Source: Pterois miles (Eukaryota; Chordata; Actinopteri; Perciformes; Scorpaenidae). Taken from it: DNA of 64,000 nucleotides. A model generated the notes under the pieces. That model was not told the origin of the DNA. It did no database searches and saw only the letters and a program-made list of their open reading frames with translations. The translations under genes were made by a program, and so were the position numbers. The stretch is from NCBI GenBank assembly GCA_947000775.1, contig CAMQGK010000567.1, positions 22,846,001-22,910,000 on the forward strand. Direction: 5' to 3'. Shown piece by piece: positions 55,601 to 64,000 of the stretch (positions are counted from its first letter, which is position 1; each line of letters opens with the position of its first letter).

Positions 55601-56250
55601 AGAGCAATCACGATTAATCACAAATTGACTGCACATTTTCAAAATGTTCAAAATGTACTTTAAAGGGAGATTTGTCAAGTATTTAATACTATTATCACCA
55701 TGGTAGTGGGCAAATATGCTGATTTATATGAATGTATGTATATCTTTATTATTGGAAATCAATTAACAACAAAAAAACAATGACAGATAATGTCCAGAAT
55801 CCTCACAGGTTCTGCATTTAGCATAGAAAATATGTTCAAATTGTAACATGACAAACTGCAGCTCAACAGGCAACGACAGCTGTCAGTGTGTCAGTGTGCT
55901 GACTTGACAATGACTTGCCCCAAACTGCATGTCATTATCATAAAGTGGGCATGTCTGTAAAGGGGAGACTCGTCGGTACCCAGAGAACCCATTTACATCC
56001 ACATATCTTCAGGTCAGAGGTCAAAGGACCCCTTTGAAAATGGTCATGATAGATTTTCCTCGCCAAATTTAGCAACGGTTTGCAGCGTTATTCAACTTCT
56101 TTCGGTAAGCCAGTATGACATAGTTGGTACCAATGGATTCCTAAGTTTTTTTTAGTTTCATATGAGCCTGCTACAACATCTGAAGGACTGGTTGCAATAA
56201 AACAAGTTTGTGTTAATGCGTTATTATGACGTTAACTTGGACAGCACTAG
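55601..56250 (-). mobile_element. Non-autonomous DNA-transposon-like repeat, copy A
   Basis: One end reads AGAGCAATCACGATTAATCA and the other GTTAACTTGGACAGCACTAG. The second end, read inverted as CTAGTGCTGTCCAAGTTAAC, is a familiar terminus of a teleost non-autonomous repeat. It shares its body with copy B (59953-60461, opposite orientation) and a shorter copy C (56945-57195). It carries a perfect DR1 at 56011-56023 and no coding capacity. Confidence 0.65.
56011..56023 (+). promoter_or_regulatory. DR1 nuclear-receptor-type site (copy A)
   Basis: AGGTCAGAGGTCA: two perfect AGGTCA half-sites separated by one base, the DR1 arrangement bound by RXR heterodimers, HNF4 or COUP-TF. An overlapping imperfect DR1 follows (AGGTCAAAGGACC). 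Confidence 0.5.
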
Positions 56251-56905
56251 AGTTTACTCATCATAACATTTAGAGGTACCTCATGAAGTTTTCATGGATT
56301 TGTTCCTCACTAAACTGTTTTTATATCCTCATTCAGTGCATTTCCTACCCTTTAAAACATTTGTAATGTGTGTGTGAGAAAATGTCTTGTGATATCGGTT
56401 TGGATTGTTTTGCCAACCTAATATTCCCAAGGAATGAACTTTCAGGCTCAACTTGTAAGCCAACACTGACGAGACGTCCTAAAAAGTGTGTCGATGAAAT
56501 AATAATATCTACCGAGCTTGCACATGAACAGAATTATCTATATGAAAATTGAGCAACTTCATCCGCCGAGGGCCAGGTGAAACAGTTGAAAGTCCCAGAA
56601 AAACAGGTTGTGTCTAGAAGATAACCCACAAGTTGGGAAACTCCCGCAAGATAGTTAAGGTTAGGCATTGATCTTGAATAGTTATGGTTAGGAGAGGTTG
56701 CTGGGCAACACTTTTGCAAGTGTTTGCTAGATTTTACAATTTGCAGGCTAATAAAAGCTAGTAAGTTCAGCCGTTGCCATGTTGAGAACCATGAGGAGGC
56801 AATAGATATGGTCTCTGAATTTCATACTGAGCACTTTTAATCATTTTTGTCCTAATCTGAATCTATTCCCCTTTCTTATTTTATATTGTTCCCTGTGATT
56901 TACCT
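56251..56905 (-). repeat. Left arm extension of the long inverted repeat
   Basis: About 650 bp adjoining copy A that recur, inverted, at 59288-59952. Shared words include GGCCAGGTGAAACAGTTGAA, TTATCTTCTAGA-type sequence in inverse form, and CATGAGGAGGCAATAGATAT. A 60-codon open frame ending WPSADEVAQFSYR is preserved in both arms, although it is probably not a gene. Confidence 0.65.
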
Positions 56906-56944
56906 AATTTACTTTCTATATTTAGTGTCTTAATCATTTTTTAA

Positions 56945-57195
56945 ATAATGAGGTCAGAGGTCAAGGGTCATGCGAATTTTCCTTGCCAAAATTTAACGGA
57001 AATTTGGGGCATTATTTAGCTTCCTTCACAACAAACTATCATGACATGGTTGGAACCAATGGATTCCTGGGTTTTCTTCTTTATTACGATATATGATCTT
57101 CACTTAAGCTTTAAAACAGAGTCCGCTATGATCTAAAAATCGCAAGTTACATTAATCTTAAAATTAGTAGCGTCAACTTTGACAGCCCCAGTTTT
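56945..57195 (-). mobile_element. Non-autonomous repeat, copy C (diverged, partial)
   Basis: Shares with copies A and B the DR1 region (56951-56963), the CCTTGCCAAAATTTA-type segment, the ACCAATGGATTCCT segment and the terminal GCGTCAACTTTGACAGC. More diverged and lacking the distal half. Confidence 0.55.
56951..56963 (+). promoter_or_regulatory. DR1 nuclear-receptor-type site (copy C)
   Basis: AGGTCAGAGGTCA, identical to the DR1 in copies A and B even though the surrounding repeat has diverged. Confidence 0.5.
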
Positions 57196-59287
57196 TGCAC
57201 CTATAAGTCGAACACGACAAGTTCAATTTGATATTATCTGTCACTTCGTTAAGTTCATATACACCAATGTGTTTTAATTTTAGTTTTCAATTTACGCATT
57301 AAAAAAAGCAGAAATGCTGGAAATTTGAAAAAGTCAAAATATTACATGGTAATCTTGTGCATTGACACAATGCAACAAAATGCAATGAAAATGGTGAATT
57401 AATCATGAAGGATATGACTTATAAAACATCCTCTAAATCTTCCTCTCAGCTGCAGAGACGATATGTGTGGACCAATAAGAATGAATACATGAAACAAACA
57501 TAAATGCTGATTTAATTACGTCATCTTGTACCCACTTCCTCCGCAATAGTAGTAGATGGAAATGTGTATTAATTTGCATATACCTGTACTTTATCTGGTT
57601 CTAAAATTTGTAATTGTGCCTTTAACACATGTAGTAAGGTAACTTCTGCTTGAATAAAATCTGGCATAAACTACACTTACATGTTAAAATCAAAATGATA
57701 TGTGTATCATATTTCTGTCAAGGTTGTTTTTGTGAGTCATGCGGTAATCTGAGGGGAATATTTTTCCTCCAATCCAAAGATATGACTGCCTGAGGTCTTG
57801 GCAAAGTCCTGCACAGTCCGGGAAAAACTCAGCACTGAGCACTTGTGATTAAGTGTCTTTATTTAAGCCCATGAACTCAAACGAGCAATCAGAGCCAAAC
57901 CGAGGCTCCAAACTTCCTCAAAATCATGCTGCTGGAAGAGCATTACTGACCGACTATCATCATTTCTTTCCTGTCAGCTGGTACTGAACATATTTTGTGA
58001 AGTTACAAACTTTGCAATTAAACAGGAGACACTTTGAAGTAATACTGCCATCATTTTTTTTTTTCTGAGCGAGGAAATACTTTGACATTAACTAATTATA
58101 CAAAATATTATTATATTATTATTGTAGCACATACTGACAAAGGAATCATGCATAATTATGTCTTGTACTGGTTTATATAATTTTCCTCTAAACCGACAGA
58201 TCTGGGACATTATGTCTCTTGGCCTCAATCCAGACGTCTGCAGTGGCCTCATTTCATTGTTCTGATATGTTGTCATGGCTGTAGCTCTGTGTTTATACAC
58301 AATAGTTTATTGCATGTATACAAAATACCGTAGGCTTTTAATTTATTATTATTAAATCTGTGCATACTTTAAGACGCTAGAAGCTGGTGCATCGAGAATG
58401 AAGGGAGAAAAGTCATCAGAGCAGGTTGAGAGATACAACGTGCCTGGATGATAAAGCATGTTTTGCTTCCTGTGGTTTTCATGAATTAATTCATGTTCCT
58501 GTGTGCTGGCAGCCCCGTCTTGTCTCTACCTGTTTGACGGTGAAATTCCCACATTCTCCCTGTCTTGCTCACATCACTCACTCTGATGAGCAGATAGTGT
58601 CAAGGAAGGTGAAACATGGAAGTGTTTTTACGTTGTCACCTAAAAAATGATCCTATAACGCGCTATGTGATAAACACACACAACAGCGCTGCCTCGTGAT
58701 TTCACAACCAACCAGCTGCTTTCATTTGTTGTATTATTCTAAATAAGCAACCAAATGCTCCGTTGAGCTGTGTAAATTACAATAAGCTTTTAACAAACAT
58801 AGCTCAAGTTGGATTAAAGGGACGTGATTTTATCTGCCTACATGTGACAGGCAGGTATGACACCAGCTGGGTGTGGGCTCCTACGTGAGTGTGGGTGTGC
58901 AGACATGTGAAAACACTATTTTTAGAAACATTTAAAGGGAGGATGAGGTCAGAATTTACACACCTCAGTGATTCAGTGGCACTACCTTGTGAGACCTGGT
59001 CTGGCTGGTCAGTTCAGATGTTGAGTCAAGACCAGACAAACACCAGAACACTGGATCACTGGCAGGATTGTCTTTTTTAAAGGCACACTGTGCAGTTTTA
59101 GCCCACTATTGGTGCTATGGAGCAGTGCTTTGATACGCAAGTCCCTTTTATTTTTGATCATGGTCTACCAGCCACCAGAAAACGCTGTTTTCACAGTCAA
59201 AGATTTACAGATGAATGCTGATGGAGGGACAGTAAAGATAGAAACCACTGTCAAATAATAATAGAAGTATAATAAAATAACCAATAA
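57196..59287. other. Non-coding spacer between inverted arms
   Basis: No gene or repeat family recognised; short open frames only. Confidence 0.5.
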
Positions 59288-59952
59288 GAGGTAAGACATG
59301 GGGAAAATACAAAATGAGAGAGGGGAATATTTTCAGATTAGGACAAAAAAGGTTAGAAGTGCTCAGTATGAAATTCAGAGACTATATCTATTGCCTCCTC
59401 ATGGCTCTCAACATGGCAACGGCTGCACTTAGTAGCTTTTTTAACCCGCAAATTGTAAAATGCATGAACTTGAAAAACTCTTGAAAAACTCTTGTGAGAC
59501 TCACTGCCCAGCAACCTCTCCTAACCATAACTATTTAAGATCAATGCCTAACCTTAACTATCTTGTGAGAGTTTCCCAACTTGTGGGTTATCTTCTAGAA
59601 ACAACCTATTTTTCCAGGACTTTCAACTGTTTCACCTGGCCCTCAGCGGATGAAGTTGCTCAGTTTTCATATAGATAATTCTGATCACTTGCAAGCTCGG
59701 TAGATATTATTATTTCATCTACACCAAGGCCGTCTTGTCAGTATTGTAAGCCTGAAAGTCCATTCTTGACCTTGGGAGTATTAGCTTGGCAAAACAATCC
59801 AAACTAAAGGTCCGCCAGCTTTTTCAGGATATCACAAGACATTTTATCACACACACATTACAAAATGCACTGAATGTGTTTGTCAAGTCATGAGGACATA
59901 AAAACAGTTTAGTGGGGAACATGGAACCGTTAAGTGTTATGATGAGTCAACT
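59288..59952 (+). repeat. Right arm extension of the long inverted repeat
   Basis: Inverse counterpart of 56251-56905. A 72-codon frame at 59460-59678 ends in the same WPSADEVAQFSYR as the left-arm frame. Confidence 0.65.
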
Positions 59953-60461
59953 CTAGCGCTGTCAAAGTTAACAAGATAATAACACATTAATGCAAAATCG
60001 TTTTAAAGGCACTAATTTCTTTAACACACTAGCGCAACCAATCTTTCGGAGGTTGTAGCAGGCTCATATGAAACAAAAAAAACCCTAAGGAATCCATTGG
60101 TAGCAAACCATGTTATACTGGCTTACCAAAGCTAAATTTTGGCGAGGAAAAAAATGTCAAAAGGGTCCCCTGACCTCTGACCTCAAGATATGTGAATAAA
60201 AATGGGTTCTCTGGGTACCCAGGAGTCTCCCCTTTACAGACATGCCCACTTCATGATAATCACATGCAGTTTGGGGTCAAGTCAGCACACTGACACACTG
60301 ACAGCTGTTGTTGTCTGATTGGCAGCAGTTTGCCATGTTATGATTTGAGCGTCTCTTTTTATGCTTAATACAGTATCTGTGAGGGTTTCTGGACAATACT
60401 TGTCATTGTTAATTGATTTTTAATATATACATTTGCATAAAGCAAGCATATTTGCCCATGT
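59953..60461 (+). mobile_element. Non-autonomous DNA-transposon-like repeat, copy B
   Basis: Begins CTAGCGCTGTCAAAGTTAAC and follows copy A in inverse orientation as far as GCATATTTGCCCA. It lacks about the last 130 bp of copy A. The DR1 lies at 60171-60183. Confidence 0.65.
60171..60183 (-). promoter_or_regulatory. DR1 nuclear-receptor-type site (copy B)
   Basis: TGACCTCTGACCT on the plus strand, the exact reverse complement of AGGTCAGAGGTCA. Confidence 0.5.
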
Positions 60462-63400
60462 TAGATATTTTAATTTATTAGCAAACACATTTTTGTTGAG
60501 AATTTAAATTTAGTCATCCCTTTTTCTAGTAGAAAATAACATGTGATGAACGCTGATGTTAGTGCTTTAAGTAAGATTCAGTTGCTTGTATTGAAATTCA
60601 TCTGTGTAGATGGATGTTTTGGTTGAAATTCTTCAAAAATATTGTGAGTCATGAGTTGTCTTTGAAATCACAGACTCATGCCATGAATCAATCCACTTTA
60701 AATCATGCAACATGGAGGGAAGACCCATGTGGTTGCTCTCTGATTTGTCTTTATACACAACATCATCAGGTAAACAATGAACAACAGTTGCTGACCTCAT
60801 GACAAGGTTGATTCAATCAATCAATCACCTCAGGCCTTCGTCAGTGTACCATATACACCTGACTCTCATCTGACCACCTCACAACTATGCATCCCCAAAT
60901 CAACACATTGATCACTCAGTCAAGAAACCAAGGAGCGTAACCAAAAAATGCAAATGATTTACAGAGCAGATATAAGCTGCAGCAGCTTTATTCAAACATG
61001 TCCGTCAGTGAACTCAGTCACCAGATATGTCATTCAGTTTTGACAGACAGAAAATTTCAGATATGTTTACAGGAATGACGTGAATGTGTCACACAACGAT
61101 GTGTTTTTCAAGCCTGAGTTCTTTTGTGGTAATCAGGCCCATCACACATACTGTATGTCATCCAGGCATCTTAATCCTGTTACTGATGAACTACACAGTC
61201 AACAGCTGGGAGTGTTATGGATGCTGCTGTGTGTTTTTGACATGTATTTCAATGTGTGTGTGTGTGTGTGTGTCCTTCCAGCGTACCATTTCTGCGAAAG
61301 AGTGTGTGTCACAGCAGGTTCAGACGGCCAACACACTAACCTGTTTAACTCACTCGGCGCCTGAGCTACTGACGGGGGCCCTATACTGCTCCTGGCTGGT
61401 CCAGCCCCTAAAACAAGCTCCCGGGCTGCGGCAGCGGTTAGGACCCAAACCAAGCCTCCATTCACCTCATCGACCCAGCTGTTTATTTTCAGAGGCATTA
61501 GAGGAAACACTCGACAGGGCTTATCAGATCCAAACAGTCGCACGTCTTTGTTATTTTACACACAGGCCTCCACTCAACGCAGCCTCATTTTCAGTAATTG
61601 TTTTCTTTCTTGCTTGGTAGAATAACACGGAGGGCTACATTTAACACAAGTGGTAAGGGAATCCGTCAGTGTAAACAAGGCAGATACAATGCACACTGGG
61701 ATTTTATCTGAGCCTTTGCTGTTATGCAGTGTTTTTTAAGGGCAGGACTGGAGCAAATATTGGCGTGTACGTGTGTTAAAGTGAAATTGGTGAAATGGAA
61801 TACAGGCCGTTTCATGCAAGAGTCTTCAACCCCCCATACAGACCTCTGTTTTTCTCAATTACCTCTTCACTAAACATCAGATCCACTCAGGGCTGGCAGA
61901 GATACTGGAATGATATGCATTCGGGTGAAAAGTTTATTTTTAACTCCTAAATATCTTCTTTAAGCAAACTAATGTCCTGTCACAGCAGAACTCCTTAATG
62001 CCAAAATGATGTTGTGATGCTAAAAAAAAAAAAAGGGGGGGGTTGTTGTGACACTGTAGTACACATGTTCAACATGGTGGCAGTGTTGCACTGTCTTTGG
62101 GACACCTCGGTGCCACCCAGTACCAAGCAGCTGGAGACAGTGCTGCTGATTATCAAGCAGCCATGTGGATCAACAGGCTGTTTGACCAAATTGTGATGCA
62201 CAGTGTTCTGCACATGTCAGTTAAATTATGCTGCAGATTGGGGATATAGAGGAAGCACAGACAATACACATCTGTTTGAGCTCAGAAGATAGTGAGCGTG
62301 CTGAGATGTAATTGTTTCTCCTTATCAAAAGACACAGCCTCTGTAGAGAAATCAGTGAGTTTTCAGCAAGCAGGAAACATTTGCAGTCACTCGTGACTGA
62401 CAACACAACCTCTGTCTGTTCAGCCGCGAGGTCCTCAGGCAAGCCAGCGTTACAGCTGAGTATCGAGGCAAACAGCGTCCAAATCCCCCGGTCCACCTCG
62501 TCGTGCTGCCAGCAGGCGCTCTCGTAGATGGGCCGAGCTCACCTCTGCCAACTGCGCCATAAAATAAACACACAGTAAATCCAGCATGATTAACATTAAT
62601 CATGATCACGTCACTGCTAATGCACTGACTGAGGGCCATACAGTGAAATCACACTGACCTAGACGCTTGTCTCCTCGTGAGGAGGGGGTCGACACAGACA
62701 AGAGCTACGCTGTGATAACGAATAAAAATTCATTAAATGTGAAGGTGCAGTGAGTTTCAGACTGCGGATGACGTGACCCGAGACGCACAAATCAACATAG
62801 GTGTTAGACGTGGTAAACTCCACTTTACTTGTGTGACCCCGTATCTGGAGCGAGCTTTGAAAACATGCAACTTTTGGGAAAGACATTTATTTAAAAAGGC
62901 TGTTTTCAACTGTGGCAGTGCCAGACACAGTTTGACTAAAAGGTCCCGCAAGGCTTGTAACTTATTGTCGAGGATTGGATTTCAGCTAAAATTAGCCATC
63001 AGACCCAATTTATTACTCTGATTGAGGAGTCTGAAAATGCCAGTAACGCGCTCCTACATTATATAAGCTAAGCCCTGAGTTGAAGATATAATGTTGCAGT
63101 TTAATTCAACCCACCTCACTTGTGAGGCAAATGTGTAAAAAGTGGTAGTAATAGTAGCTTAGGTTTCCCCAAAGTATTGAACTGGCCTGAGAGAGGCTTG
63201 GAAAAACAGCAAAATCCCCTACCAATTTTATGGAGGTGGCAAAACAAGCGTCTTTCCTTAGGTGACTTGACTTATTAAACCCGCTGGAGACTGTGAGTTA
63301 TGAAACGGTGGACCCAACTCAAACTGGCACATTATAGCTCGGTCGGTTTGAGAACAAAATGCACCTCAGTTTGGGAGCTGCAAACAAGATCTGCTCAAAA

Positions 63401-63519
63401 TTAAAGAACGCTCCTCTAATTCAGGACCATAATTCAAAATAATTCAGTCCTAACGTAGTGAATTTAACTGCATTGTGTTTCGGTTACAATCATCAGTGAA
63501 ACAGAGGCATTTCATATGA
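60462..63519. other. Non-coding DNA, no gene recognised
   Basis: Contains a GT microsatellite at 61253-61273 followed by a GC-richer stretch to about 61560 with long open frames on both strands, none with a recognisable motif. A plus-strand 178-codon frame (61084-61620) crosses the microsatellite and is judged spurious. Confidence 0.45.
61253..61273 (+). repeat. (TG)n microsatellite
   Basis: Uninterrupted TG dinucleotides, about ten units, followed by TCCTTCCAG. Confidence 0.9.
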
Positions 63520-63945
63520 CACTAGTTTAGTTTTAGCACTTTTTTTCTTATGTTTCTAATTTCTTTTATTTTTAAGATTTTTTTTTCATTTTCATTTTAT
63601 TTCATTTTATTCTGGGATATTTGCATCATGGGGTAGGGTGAGATGGGATGGGAGGGATATACAGTGGCTATTGTGAAGTGAAACAGAGATAAATAAATAC
63701 ATATTATTATATTTAATATGACATAGTAGCTTTAGTTTTAGCATGTTTTTATGCTTTAATTTTCTTTCAATTTTTAATTGATTTATTTCACTTTTCTTAT
63801 TTTTATTTTATTTGATTTGTGATTTAGTTTAATTTAATTTGATTTAATTTATATTAATTTAATTTAATTTAATTTAATTTAATTTAGGGCTGTTGGGATT
63901 GTGGGGTGGGATGGGATGTACAGTGGCTATTGTGGAGTAGTTTGA
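63520..63945 (+). repeat. Diverged tandem duplication with an AATTT-type microsatellite
   Basis: Two related units of about 210 bp. Each starts with TTTAGTTTTAGCA and ends in GATGGGATG ... TACAGTGGCTATTGTG. The second contains an expanded TTTAA pentanucleotide run (about 63829-63886). Confidence 0.7.
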
Positions 63946-64000
63946 TACTTGCCTTCTTTTCTTCCAAGTGACTACTGTATGGGATCACAAGTCAACAAAT

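Noticed and set aside
61084..61620. 178-codon plus-strand frame
   Set aside because: It crosses a TG microsatellite (Cys-Val repeats) and shows no recognisable domain or codon bias.

Overview
The window looks like repeat-dominated, gene-poor DNA from a ray-finned fish. The basis is family recognition by eye: a sushi-ichi-like Ty3/Gypsy chromovirus, a tRNA-derived SINE of the common teleost type, an endonuclease/RT LINE whose 3' tail the SINE shares, a Tc1 remnant and hAT-like non-autonomous elements. No complete host gene was found. Two minus-strand stretches (45879-46028 and 53407-53498) look like internal coding exons with good splice sites, so the right half may be intronic to a minus-strand gene that I cannot name.

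Layout. 1-5.4 kb is unremarkable non-coding DNA with an 18-bp palindrome, then a SINE (5.4-5.7 kb). From about 5.9 to 42.9 kb lies a satellite domain with a monomer of about 150-160 bp. It is AT-rich, and each monomer carries three short dyad symmetries. Its edges are degenerate short repeats and its core is more homogeneous, with higher-order and segmental duplications. The satellite changes strand several times. Three changes fall exactly at three near-identical 293-295 bp hAT-like elements, and others fall at short palindromes.

The satellite domain has been invaded by a solo LTR (15.5-16.0 kb), a Gypsy element on the minus strand (21.7-27.1 kb, 5-bp target duplication, Pol broken by two stops and a frameshift) and three LINE copies (10.4, 30.9 and 38.8 kb). 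The 10.4 and 38.8 kb LINE copies share one insertion site and so were duplicated along with the array. Several stretches of extreme homopolymers (73 A, 45 A, 41 G) and scrambled sequence (about 31.6-33.4 kb, 47.1-47.46 kb) look like poor consensus sequence, so the array structure should be treated with caution.

The right part (43-64 kb) is non-coding with nested repeats: a second solo LTR inside an internally deleted Tc1 element inside an older repeat (46.7-47.9 kb), and a 1.1 kb inverted repeat (55.7-60.5 kb) whose transposon-like arms carry perfect DR1 nuclear-receptor half-site pairs.

The most informative functional reading is in the Gypsy LTR. A TATA box lies 31 nt upstream of an 11-nt sequence that is exactly complementary to the first bases after the LTR. 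This is the arrangement expected for self-primed reverse transcription as in the Tf1/sushi group.
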